DNA of 7,539 nt. Source: an uncultured Rubellimicrobium sp. GTDB lineage: Bacteria > Pseudomonadota > Alphaproteobacteria > Rhodobacterales > Rhodobacteraceae. The stretch is taken from NCBI GenBank assembly GCA_902805995.1, contig CADCUU010000087.1:1-7539 (forward strand), in the 5' to 3' direction. A program made the translations under genes and the position numbers. Position 1 is the first letter of the stretch; each line of letters begins with the position of its first letter. Below the pieces are notes generated by a model. It was not told where the DNA came from and did not search any database. It saw only the letters and a list, made by a program, of their open reading frames with translations. Shown piece by piece: positions 1 through 6,864 of the stretch.

Positions 1-105
1 GTATCCTTCGACGGCCCGGTAGCCGGCCCCCGCAAGCATGGCGAGGGTGTCGTCGATGGGCGGGAAATTGCGGGAGCAGTAGAGCTGGTAGGCGATGGTT
101 GTCAT
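1..105 (-). CDS. Sugar phosphate isomerase/epimerase-like protein (N-terminal fragment, runs off window)
   Basis: Only the first 35 codons are present; the gene continues past the left edge. The protein begins MTTIAYQLYCSRNFPPIDDT and continues with a helix ending in AGAGYRAVEGY. This resembles the first beta strand and helix of the xylose-isomerase-like TIM barrel (AP endonuclease family 2 fold) in sugar phosphate isomerases/epimerases, where a short strand is followed by a 'GYxxVE' strand. The ATG at 105-103 overlaps the TGA of the beta-mannosidase (104-102) in an ATGA arrangement, and GAGGA lies four bases upstream as a ribosome binding site, so this is the last visible gene of the operon and probably translationally coupled. 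A role in converting the sugar released by the mannosidase is inferred from position only. Catalytic and metal-binding residues lie outside the window, so the exact reaction cannot be assigned. Confidence 0.7.
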   Translation of the reverse strand, partial: MTTIAYQLYCSRNFPPIDDTLAMLAGAGYRAVEGY

Positions 106-2528
106 GGTGTCCTCGAAGCCGGGCGACGCGTGGTCGCCGAGTGGAGATCGCGGAGGAGGAACCGGGGCGTCTTGCCAGGCTCCTCCGGGGTGAAGGCGAG
201 GAGGGCAGTGCGCCCGGGGCCGAGATGGACCGCGTTGCGGTCCCATCGGCCGGGAATGTCGGCCTCGGCGGTAACGAAGAAGGCCATCGCCTTGGCGGTG
301 ACGGACAGGACCCACTGGTCCCCTTCCCGCGCGGCCTGATGGGCGAGGCCGGGGTCGGGCAGGTCGTAGGTCTTCCAGGGCCGGGGCGCGAAGATATCGC
401 CCGCGCGAGCGCCGTCGGATGCCTCCCAGCCGAAGGTGAGGACCTCCTGCTCCCCAAGCTGGGCGGGGTCCACGAGGAGGAGCCGCCGCGCGTCCGGTCC
501 CAGCGTGCCCCGTCCGCGGCCAAGCTCGCGCGTGGCGCCGGACAGCTGCGTCGCATAGGCGGTCACGGTGACCTCCACGGTGTGGAGCATGTCGTTGACG
601 CCGACCAGCGCGATGCCGTCGGGACCGGGGACGGCCACGACCGTGATCGGGCGGAAGAAGTCGCGTGCCATGTGGTGCAGGATCTTCCACCCGCCGCCGT
701 GGTCGAGCGACGACCAGGAGCAGACGGGCCAGGTGTCGTTGAGCTGCCAGTAGAGCGTGCCCTGGCAATGGGGCTTGAGCGCCCGCCACGCGGTCACCGC
801 CGTCTTGATGGCGAGGCCCTGCTGGAGTTGGGACAACCAGACGAAGTCCTCGAACCGCTCCGGCCAGCGGAAGTAGCGGAACATGGTCTCGGCGATGCGC
901 GCGTTGCCGCCCGCGTTCTTCTGGTGGGATTCGAAGACCGGGGAGGCGATGTTCCAGTCCTCGGGGCCCGTGAACTTTCGGATCACGTCCATGGACGGGT
1001 AGGACTGGAAGCCGAATTCGGAGCAGAAGCGGGGCTTCACGTCCCGGTAGTGGTCGAAGTCCTTCCCCTCGTGCCAGACCGACCAGAAGTGCATGTCGCC
1101 CGAGCCGTCCTCGTGCCAGGCGTCGCCGAAGTTCATGGGGCCGGGGCTCGGCGAGGACGGCCACCAGTTGGCGGTGGGGTCGGTCTCGCGCAGCGCGGTC
1201 TCGATGGTGCGGTTCAGGCGGTCGTAGGAGACGAGGTAGCGGTCGCGGTCCTTCTTGGATTCCTCGAACCAGTTCAGCGCTCCGATAAGTTCGTTGTCGC
1301 CGCACCAGAGCGCGATGCAGGCGTGGTGGTGGATGCGGGCCACGTTCTCGCGGACTTCGGCCTCCACCTCCTCCAGGAAATCGGGCGTGGAAGGGTACAG
1401 GTTGCAGGAGAACATGAAGTCCTGCCAGACCATGAGCCCCAGCTCGTCGCAGGCGTCGTAGAAGCTGTCGGGCTCGTAGCGGCCCCCGCCCCAGACGCGG
1501 ATCGTGTTCATGTTGGCATCGACGGCCGACTGGAGGAGATCGCGCGTCGCGGCCTCGGTGATGCGGCCGGGCAGCGCGTCCGTGGGGATCCAGTTGGCGC
1601 CGCGGGCAAAGACCGGATGGCCGTTCACGCGCAGGCCAAAGGACAGGCCGGCCGCGTCGGGCTCGGTCACGAGTTCCAGGCGGCGAAGGCCGACGCGGCG
1701 GTGGGCGACGTCCGTGCCGATGCGGACCTCGAGGTCGTAGAGCGCCTGCGGCCCGAGGCCCGCGGGCCACCAGAGCGAGGGATTCTCCACGTCGAAGATG
1801 ACGGCGACGGCGCCGTCCTCCAGAAGCCCCTCGGCGGTCTGGCCCGCGAAGGTGATTCGGAAGGGGCGGCCGTCCGCGTTCTCGGCCCAGGCAGTGACGG
1901 TGATGGCGACCGTGCCCTCGCCATGCTCCTGCGCGATGGCGATGCGCTCGATGCGCGGGGCCTCGGCGCGTTCAAGCCAGATGCCGCCGGTGATCCCGAA
2001 CGGCGCGAGCGCGATGTTCCAGTCCCAGCCCCAGTCGCAGGCGACCTTGCGCAGCATGTTCCCGTGCGCGATCGGGTTGTTCTGGGCGATGTAGGGCACC
2101 GGGAAGGGCTGCGCCGCCGCCCTCGCCGCCGCCTCCTGCGGGGCGGAGTGGATGGTCACGACGATCTCGTTGCGGCCCGGACGCGCCACGTCCGACAGGT
2201 CCACGCGCCACGTGCGGAACGCGTTCGCGGCCTCCAGCACGACCGTCCCGTTGACCCGCACGGTGGCCACGGTGTCGAGCCCCTCGATCGCGAGGACGAC
2301 GCCGGGATCGGAAAGGTCGAACCAGCGGCGCAGCGTCCAGTCGCGTTCGGCGATCCAGCGCAGCTTCTGCTCGTTCCGGCCCCAGTAGGGGTCGGGGATC
2401 AGGTGGGCCTCGTGCAGCGCGGTGATCCCGTCACCGGGCACGCGCATGGCACAGGAGGACTCTCCCGTGTCGTCGGAAAGCGTCCAGGCCCCCGCAAGGT
2501 CCTGAATCGCCGAATTTGGAAGTGTCAC
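102..2528 (-). CDS. Glycoside hydrolase family 2 beta-mannosidase, cytoplasmic
   Basis: This 808-residue enzyme is predicted to release mannose from the non-reducing end of beta-mannosides with retention of configuration. The layout fits GH2: an N-terminal sugar-binding jelly roll (about 10-185, including the CDWGWDW segment at 164-170), an Ig-like domain (about 190-290), a TIM barrel (about 300-600) with RVWGGGRYEPDSFYD from 344, and C-terminal beta domains. The likely acid/base is E413 in LWCGDNE and the nucleophile E504 in SEFGFQS; the 91-residue spacing suits beta-mannosidases. A conserved-looking LNDTWPVCSW segment lies at 596-605. There is no signal peptide, so it should act in the cytoplasm on imported substrate. 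The GTG start at 2528 overlaps the ATPase stop (GTGA) and has a GAGGAG site five bases upstream. Length is close to the usual 800-900 residues. Another GH2 exo-specificity cannot be excluded, but the barrel motifs favour mannosidase. Confidence 0.9.
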   Translation of the reverse strand: MTLPNSAIQDLAGAWTLSDDTGESSCAMRVPGDGITALHEAHLIPDPYWGRNEQKLRWIAERDWTLRRWFDLSDPGVVLAIEGLDTVATVRVNGTVVLEAANAFRTWRVDLSDVARPGRNEIVVTIHSAPQEAAARAAAQPFPVPYIAQNNPIAHGNMLRKVACDWGWDWNIALAPFGITGGIWLERAEAPRIERIAIAQEHGEGTVAITVTAWAENADGRPFRITFAGQTAEGLLEDGAVAVIFDVENPSLWWPAGLGPQALYDLEVRIGTDVAHRRVGLRRLELVTEPDAAGLSFGLRVNGHPVFARGANWIPTDALPGRITEAATRDLLQSAVDANMNTIRVWGGGRYEPDSFYDACDELGLMVWQDFMFSCNLYPSTPDFLEEVEAEVRENVARIHHHACIALWCGDNELIGALNWFEESKKDRDRYLVSYDRLNRTIETALRETDPTANWWPSSPSPGPMNFGDAWHEDGSGDMHFWSVWHEGKDFDHYRDVKPRFCSEFGFQSYPSMDVIRKFTGPEDWNIASPVFESHQKNAGGNARIAETMFRYFRWPERFEDFVWLSQLQQGLAIKTAVTAWRALKPHCQGTLYWQLNDTWPVCSWSSLDHGGGWKILHHMARDFFRPITVVAVPGPDGIALVGVNDMLHTVEVTVTAYATQLSGATRELGRGRGTLGPDARRLLLVDPAQLGEQEVLTFGWEASDGARAGDIFAPRPWKTYDLPDPGLAHQAAREGDQWVLSVTAKAMAFFVTAEADIPGRWDRNAVHLGPGRTALLAFTPEEPGKTPRFLLRDLHSATTRRPASRTP

Positions 2529-3613
2529 AGCCGCTCCTCGGTCCTCGCATCGAACAGCGACGACTTTGCGGGGTCGAGCCCTATGGTCAACCGGTCCCCG
2601 GGAGAGACGCGGGCCTGGCCGTCCATTCGGACACGAAACGGTGCGTTTCCAAGCTGGGTCCAGACCAGCGTGTCCGAGCCCATCGGCTCCACGAGGTCGA
2701 CAGTGACCTCCTCCCTCAGCGGCGCGCCGGCCACCAGGGGACCGGTGGCGACATGCTCGGGACGGATGCCCAGGATGGCGGGACGGTCCGCGACCTGCGG
2801 GGTGGCCAGCTGGTAGCCCTGCATCGGGATCGTCACGCCCTCGGTCCGGAACACGCCGCCCTGGAACTGGCCGTCGAGGAAGTTCATCGACGGGCTGCCG
2901 ATGAAGTCGGCCACGTACTTGTTCTGCGGCCGGTTGTAGATCTCGTGCGGGGTGCCGAGCTGCATGATCCGCCCGCCCCGCATGACCGCGATCCGGTCGG
3001 CGAGGGTCATGGCCTCCACCTGATCGTGGGTCACGTAGATCATGGTGTTGGCGAGCTGCTGGTGGAGGCGCTTGATCTCCACCCGCAGGTCGGCGCGCAG
3101 CTTGGCGTCGAGGTTCGACAGGGGCTCGTCGAAGAGGAACACGTCCACGTCGCGCACCAGCGCCCGCCCGATGGCGACCCGCTGCCGCTGCCCGCCCGAC
3201 AGCTGGCCCGGCTTGCGGTCGAGGAGCGGCTCGATCTGGAGGATCTTGGCCGCGCGGGCGACCCGCGAGTCGATCTCGGCCCGGGGCACGCGGGCGTTCT
3301 TGAGGCCGAAGCTCAGGTTCCCGCGCACGGTCATCTGCGGATAGAGCGCGTAGCTCTGGAAGACCATGCCGATGCCGCGGTCGCTGGGCTCGAGCCAGGT
3401 GACGTTCTTGCCCTTGATGAAGATCTGCCCGTCGGTGGGCTCCAGGAGGCCCGCGATGCAGTTCAGCAGCGTGGACTTGCCGCAGCCCGAGGAGCCCAGG
3501 AGCACCAGGAACTCGCCCTCGTGGATGTCGAGGTTGAGCTCCTTGAGGACGGAGACGGAGCCGAAGTCGAGGCGGAGCTCGCGGATGGAGACCGACTGGT
3601 TGGAGACGAGCAT
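2525..3613 (-). CDS. Sugar ABC transporter ATP-binding protein (CUT1, MsmX/UgpC/MalK type)
   Basis: This 362-residue protein is the nucleotide-binding subunit that powers the importer from the cytoplasmic side. All the ATPase motifs are visible: Walker A GSSGCGKST (40-48), Q-loop Q86 in VFQSYALYP, signature LSGGQ (138-142), Walker B VFLFDEP (158-164), D-loop SNLDA (166-170) and switch histidine H196 in YVTHDQ. The region after about 240 is a TOBE-type C-terminal domain with LGIRPEHV (281-288), which marks the MalK/UgpC/MsmX group of the CUT1 family. The ATG at 3613 follows the stop of the second permease by five bases, with AAAGG nine bases upstream inside the permease's last codons. The frame stays open far upstream, but that extension is an out-of-frame shadow of the permease, so 3613 is the supported start. 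It may serve only this importer or be shared with others; the operon position favours the first. Confidence 0.95.
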   Translation of the reverse strand: MLVSNQSVSIRELRLDFGSVSVLKELNLDIHEGEFLVLLGSSGCGKSTLLNCIAGLLEPTDGQIFIKGKNVTWLEPSDRGIGMVFQSYALYPQMTVRGNLSFGLKNARVPRAEIDSRVARAAKILQIEPLLDRKPGQLSGGQRQRVAIGRALVRDVDVFLFDEPLSNLDAKLRADLRVEIKRLHQQLANTMIYVTHDQVEAMTLADRIAVMRGGRIMQLGTPHEIYNRPQNKYVADFIGSPSMNFLDGQFQGGVFRTEGVTIPMQGYQLATPQVADRPAILGIRPEHVATGPLVAGAPLREEVTVDLVEPMGSDTLVWTQLGNAPFRVRMDGQARVSPGDRLTIGLDPAKSSLFDARTEERL

Positions 3614-3618
3614 GGGGA

Positions 3619-4557
3619 TCAGCCTTTCACGGCGCCCGCGGCGATGCCGCGCACGAACCATCTTCCGGAGACGAAGTAGACGATCAGCGGCACCAGCCCG
3701 GTGAGGATCGTCGCCGCCATGTTGACGTTGAATTCGGGGCTGCCCTGCGCCGAGTTCACGATGTTGTTGAGCTGGACCGTCATCGGGTAGTTCTGGGTGC
3801 CGGCAAAGACCACGCCGAACAGGAAGTCGTTCCAGATGCCCGTGATCTGCAGGATGATGGCGACCACGAAGATGGGCAGCGACATCGGCAGCATGATCGA
3901 GATGAAGATCCGCCAGAAGCCCGCGCCGTCGATCCGCGCCGCCTTGAACAGCTCCTGGGGGAGCGCGGCGAAGTAGTTGCGGAACAGGAGCGTGAGGATC
4001 GGCATCCCGAAGATGGTGTGGACCAGGACGACGGCCCACAGGCTTCCGAAGATGCCGAGTTCGCGGGTGATGATCACGAGCGGGTAGAGCATCACCTGGT
4101 AGGGGATGAACGAGCCGAAGATCAGGATGACGAAGAATATCTCGGAGCCGCGGAAGCGCCAGTTGACCAGGGCGTAGCCGTTGATCGCGGCGATCAGGAT
4201 CGAGATGATCGTGGACGGCACGGTGATCTTGACCGAGTTCCAGAAGCCCGGGGCCAGCCCTTCGCAGGTGAGGCCCGTGCAGGCGGCGGTCCAGGCCTTG
4301 ACCCAGGCCTCGCCCGTGAACTCCACCGGGGGCGCGAAGATGTTGCCGAAGCGGATCTCGGGCATCGTCTTCAGCGACGTGGTGATCATCACGTAGAGCG
4401 GGAACAGGAAGAACAGGCACGACAGGATCAGGACCGAGTAGATCAGCACCTTGGGGAGCGTGAAGAACGGCTTGGGCTTGCGGCCCCGGGGCTCCACCCC
4501 GTCGCGCGCCGAGGTGTCGCGCGGGCGGGAGGTGCCGGAGTGCGCCATGTCGGTCAT
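3619..4557 (-). CDS. Sugar ABC transporter permease, MalG-like (CUT1)
   Basis: This 312-residue inner-membrane protein is one half of the transport channel. Six hydrophobic segments are visible at about 37-59, 108-130, 139-162, 170-193, 222-242 and 281-300, after a polar, basic cytoplasmic N-terminus of about 30 residues. The EAA loop that docks on the ATPase is ELFKAARIDGAGFWRIFISI (202-221), followed by MLP. The C-terminus GIAAGAVKG is typical of MalG-type subunits. The ATG at 4557 overlaps the stop of the upstream permease (ATGA) and follows a GGGGAGG site by six bases; a second in-frame ATG at codon 4 is less well placed. A predicted periplasmic loop carries C93 and C98 in ACTGLTCEG and could form a small disulfide; I recall similar loops in glucose/mannose-type permeases. 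Substrate specificity cannot be read from the sequence. Confidence 0.94.
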   Translation of the reverse strand: MTDMAHSGTSRPRDTSARDGVEPRGRKPKPFFTLPKVLIYSVLILSCLFFLFPLYVMITTSLKTMPEIRFGNIFAPPVEFTGEAWVKAWTAACTGLTCEGLAPGFWNSVKITVPSTIISILIAAINGYALVNWRFRGSEIFFVILIFGSFIPYQVMLYPLVIITRELGIFGSLWAVVLVHTIFGMPILTLLFRNYFAALPQELFKAARIDGAGFWRIFISIMLPMSLPIFVVAIILQITGIWNDFLFGVVFAGTQNYPMTVQLNNIVNSAQGSPEFNVNMAATILTGLVPLIVYFVSGRWFVRGIAAGAVKG

Positions 4558-5498
4558 TTGCTGCCTCCCCGGCGTCCGCCGAATTCGAGATAGGCCCACG
4601 GAATGACGAGGATGAGCACGGTCACGAGCATCATCGTGGAGCCGGCGAGCGCCTGGGCGATGTTCCCGGCCCCGAACATGTAGTTGTAGACGTACTTGGC
4701 GGGCACCTCGGAGGCGATGCCGGGACCGCCATCGGTCATCGCGACCACGAGGTCGTAGACCCGCACGATGCCCGAGCCCACGATCACCACCGCCGTCACC
4801 AGCACGCCGCGCATCATCGGCAGCACGATGGAGATGTAGGTCCGCCAGGTCGGGATGCCGTCCACGCGCGCGGCCTTCCAGATCTCGTCGTCGATGCCGC
4901 GGATGCCGGCCAGCAGCAGGACCATCACGAAGCCCACGCCCTGCCAGAGGGAGGCGATGAGCAGCGCGCCCAGCACCATGTCGGGGTTTGAGATCCAGTC
5001 GAAGGTGAAGCTGTCCCAGCCCAGGTTGCGCATGGTCGCCTGGAGGCCCAGCGACGGGTTCATGATCCACTGCCAGACAAGGCCGGTCACGATGAAGGAC
5101 AGCGCGAAGGGATAAAGCATGATGGTCCGGAAGGCGCTCTCGAAGCGGATCTTCTGGTCCATCAGCGCGGCCAGGACGAAGCCTATGACCATGGTGAAGA
5201 CCAGCGAGAACACGCCGAAGATCGCGAGGTTCCAGACCGACTTGTTCCAGCGCGGCGTCTCGAAGAGCCGCTCGTACTGCGCGAACCCGATGAACTCGCC
5301 ATTGGGCAGGAGCCGGGAGTCGGTGAAGGAATACCAGACGGTCCAGAGGGTGCATCCGACAAAGATCACCAGCACCGTGGCCATCATGGGCAGGGCCGCC
5401 ACCTTGGACGAAAGGTTGCGCAGGAAGATGTGGCGCATCGCGCGCGAAACCCTGCCGGGTGCGCGTTGCTGCGCCTCAGGGGCAGCCAGGTCCGCCAT
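4554..5498 (-). CDS. Sugar ABC transporter permease, MalF-like (CUT1)
   Basis: This 314-residue inner-membrane protein pairs with the MalG-like subunit to form the import channel. Hydrophobic segments lie at about 36-58, 92-113, 124-146, 175-198, 228-250 and 284-305. The EAA loop is IWKAARVDGIPTWRTYISIV (206-225), followed by LP, the ATPase-docking signature of binding-protein-dependent permeases. It lacks the large periplasmic insertion of enterobacterial MalF and so resembles the compact CUT1 permeases common in alphaproteobacteria. The ATG at 5498 has AAGGAG seven bases upstream, which decides the start over the internal Met21. It begins after a 91-base spacer containing two hairpins, so it may be produced at a lower level than the binding protein upstream. 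Its stop overlaps the start of the second permease. Confidence 0.94.
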   Translation of the reverse strand: MADLAAPEAQQRAPGRVSRAMRHIFLRNLSSKVAALPMMATVLVIFVGCTLWTVWYSFTDSRLLPNGEFIGFAQYERLFETPRWNKSVWNLAIFGVFSLVFTMVIGFVLAALMDQKIRFESAFRTIMLYPFALSFIVTGLVWQWIMNPSLGLQATMRNLGWDSFTFDWISNPDMVLGALLIASLWQGVGFVMVLLLAGIRGIDDEIWKAARVDGIPTWRTYISIVLPMMRGVLVTAVVIVGSGIVRVYDLVVAMTDGGPGIASEVPAKYVYNYMFGAGNIAQALAGSTMMLVTVLILVIPWAYLEFGGRRGGSK

Positions 5499-5520
5499 GG
5501 GACGACTCCTTGGTTGGGGC

Positions 5521-5545
5521 GGCCGGCCCAGGGAGGAGGCCGGCC
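5521..5545 (-). repeat. Intercistronic hairpin 2 (promoter-distal), perfect 8-bp stem
   Basis: The arms GGCCGGCC at 5521-5528 and 5538-5545 pair perfectly around a nine-base loop. It lies between the binding-protein gene and the first permease, 23 bases before the permease start. No T-run follows it on the minus strand, so it is not a canonical intrinsic terminator; RNA stabilisation, partial attenuation or processing are more likely. Each arm is itself palindromic, so alternative foldings are possible. Confidence 0.7.
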
Positions 5546-5546
5546 A

Positions 5547-5572
5547 CGTCCGGCCCCATCAGGAGCCGGACG
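5547..5572 (-). repeat. Intercistronic hairpin 1 (promoter-proximal), 11-bp stem with 4-base loop
   Basis: Bases 5547-5557 pair with 5562-5572 around a four-base loop, with a single G-U pair in the minus-strand transcript (5555 against 5564) and otherwise Watson-Crick pairs. It begins 17 bases after the binding-protein stop codon, where 3'-protecting stem-loops are found in many binding-protein-dependent transport operons. No T-tract follows, so full termination is unlikely. The probable effect is to stabilise the upstream binding-protein message relative to the permease message; this role is inferred. Confidence 0.75.
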
Positions 5573-5589
5573 ACGTCACCGTGCGGAGA

Positions 5590-6828
5590 TCAGTCCGCCG
5601 ATTCGATGATCGAGGCGTAGCGCTCGACGTAGTCGTCGACGGTGATGCTCAGGTCGCCCAGGAACTCGATGTTGAGGTCCTGAAGCTGCTGCTGGGTGTC
5701 CGAGGACAGCGCCCAGTCGCCCGAGGGCAGGAGGCCGTTCTCGAGAAGCCCGAGCGCCTTCTGCATGCAGGGGTTGGCCTGCGCGAGGTCGATGTCCGTG
5801 CGGATCGGCATCGAGCCCTTCTTCATGTTGAAGGCGAGCTGGGCGTCCTGCCCGATCAGGATGCGGGCAAGCTGGCCCTGCGCCTCGACCACGGCCTCGT
5901 CGGTGCCTTCGGGCAGGACCGGGAAGAAGAACGCGTCGCCGCCGCCCGAAAGCTGGTCGCCCAGGCCGAGCGCGGGAAGGCACTCGTAGTTCTCGCCGGG
6001 GACGCCGCCCGCGACCTGGAGATCGCCCTGAAGCCAGTCGCCGTGGATGTTGCCCGCGGCTTCGCCGGCGAGGAGCTGGTTGCCTACGTCCGCGAAGCTC
6101 GGCACCTGCACTTCGGCGGGCGTGACCTGGCGGATGGCGTCCATGGCGTCGGCCACGCGGCGGAAATCGGGGCCGCGCACGGCTTCGACGTCCTTGTCGC
6201 GGTTGATTGCCATCACGAGCTCGGAGCCGCCGAGGCCCGACAGGAGGGCGCCGGGGACGCCGGCGATGGGCCAGCCGGAGGCGAGGCCGAAGGGCTGGAC
6301 GCCCGCTTCCTGAAGCGCGGGCCAGGAGGCGACGTATTCGTCCCAGTTGGTCGGGACCGGCTGGCCGATCTTCTCGTAGGCGGCGGTGGAGAGCCACAGC
6401 CAGTCCCAGGAATGGATGTTGATCGGCAGGCAGTAGACCTTGCCGTCATAGGTGCAGGTGTCGAGAAGCGTGGGGTCGGCGTAGAAGTCCCGGGCGCCCA
6501 CCTCCTCGACGATGTCGGTCAGGTCGCGCATCAGGCCGGCCTCGATGAGGTCCTCGGCGTCGCGGCCGATGTTCATCTGGGTGGCGCCCATCGGGTCGCC
6601 GCCGATGATGCGGCTGATGATGACCGGGTTCGCGCCGGTGCCCGAGCCCGCGAGCGCGCTGTCGACCCAGGTGTTTCCGGTCTGCTCCTCGAAGACGCGC
6701 GCGAATTCCGCGACGGCCGCGGCTTCGCCGGGCGAGGTCCACCAGTGAGTCACCTCGAGGTCCGCGGCATGGACGGCCGTGGCAGCGCAGAGGGCGGTCG
6801 CCCCCAGCAGACAGCTGCTAAGTTTCAC
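5590..6828 (-). CDS. Extracellular sugar-binding protein of ABC transporter (CUT1 family)
   Basis: This 412-residue protein should capture the sugar in the periplasm and deliver it to the permeases. Residues 1-21 form a signal peptide with a VHA|AD cleavage site; the mature protein starts near LEVTHWWTSPGEAAAVAEFA, the usual N-terminus of family 1 sugar-binding proteins. Other family-like segments are ISRIIGGDPMGATQMNIGRD (71-90), INIHSWDWLWLS (136-147), IHGDWLQGD (261-269) and MKKGSMPIRTDID (335-347). Tryptophans 29, 30, 141, 143, 145 and 265 are candidates for stacking on sugar rings. The mature chain has four cysteines (125, 133, 283, 354). The start is a GTG at 6828 supported by GGGAGGAG six bases upstream. 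It resembles glucose/mannose-type binding proteins as I remember them, but the beta-mannosidase downstream suggests a beta-mannoside or manno-oligosaccharide ligand. As first gene of the operon it is closest to the putative operator. Confidence 0.93.
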   Translation of the reverse strand: MKLSSCLLGATALCAATAVHAADLEVTHWWTSPGEAAAVAEFARVFEEQTGNTWVDSALAGSGTGANPVIISRIIGGDPMGATQMNIGRDAEDLIEAGLMRDLTDIVEEVGARDFYADPTLLDTCTYDGKVYCLPINIHSWDWLWLSTAAYEKIGQPVPTNWDEYVASWPALQEAGVQPFGLASGWPIAGVPGALLSGLGGSELVMAINRDKDVEAVRGPDFRRVADAMDAIRQVTPAEVQVPSFADVGNQLLAGEAAGNIHGDWLQGDLQVAGGVPGENYECLPALGLGDQLSGGGDAFFFPVLPEGTDEAVVEAQGQLARILIGQDAQLAFNMKKGSMPIRTDIDLAQANPCMQKALGLLENGLLPSGDWALSSDTQQQLQDLNIEFLGDLSITVDDYVERYASIIESAD

Positions 6829-6834
6829 GTTTAT

Positions 6835-6842
6835 CTCCTCCC
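6835..6842 (-). promoter_or_regulatory. Ribosome binding site of the sugar-binding protein gene
   Basis: On the minus strand the sequence reads GGGAGGAG, followed by six bases (ATAAAC) and then the GTG at 6828-6826. This is a near-ideal Shine-Dalgarno match and spacing, and it is the main reason for accepting the GTG as start codon. It suggests the binding protein is translated strongly. Confidence 0.8.
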
Positions 6843-6846
6843 GTTT

Positions 6847-6864
6847 GGAAACTTGGGTGTTTCC
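6847..6864. repeat. Inverted repeat GGAAAC-N6-GTTTCC upstream of the transport operon
   Basis: The arms at 6847-6852 and 6859-6864 are perfect 6-bp inverted copies separated by TTGGGT. An overlapping GTTT-GG-AAAC pairing exists at 6843-6852. The repeat lies between the ribosome binding site of the binding-protein gene and the main palindrome, overlapping the latter by three bases. It could be a second regulator site or a stem in the 5' leader. The six-base spacer is less typical for a LacI-family operator, so the function is open. Confidence 0.45.

Noticed and set aside
99..2816. A 905-codon open frame on the plus strand opposite the mannosidase and the end of the ATPase gene.
   Set aside because: It is antisense to a well-supported GH2 gene, has a low-complexity composition rich in Gly, Val, Arg, Asp and Glu with no recognisable domain, and spans the boundary of two real genes. 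Long antisense frames are expected from strong GC bias at third positions.
2516..3679. A 387-codon plus-strand open frame opposite the ATPase gene.
   Set aside because: Its composition is dominated by Asp, Val, His, Leu and Glu repeats that mirror the antisense of the ATPase codons; no domain and no independent start signal support it.
3614..4420. N-terminal extension of the ATPase frame upstream of 3613.
   Set aside because: The extra residues are Arg/His/Pro-rich and lie out of frame over the MalG-like permease; the family N-terminus begins at the ATG at 3613.
4558..5355. N-terminal extension of the MalG-like permease frame upstream of 4557.
   Set aside because: It overlaps the MalF-like permease in another frame and is Arg/Gly/His-rich; the ATG at 4557 with its GGGGAGG site gives a normal 312-residue permease.
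5521..5572. Intrinsic transcription terminator after the binding-protein gene.
   Set aside because: The hairpins are strong, but neither is followed by a T-run on the minus strand and the permeases downstream belong to the same operon.
5576..6397. A 273-codon minus-strand frame inside the binding-protein gene.
   Set aside because: It is an Arg/Pro/Gly-rich shadow frame of the binding-protein coding sequence with no domain.
6811..6828. Possible lipobox LSSC at residues 3-6 of the binding protein.
   Set aside because: Only two residues precede it, leaving no hydrophobic core before the cysteine, while a normal signal peptide with VHA|AD cleavage follows.
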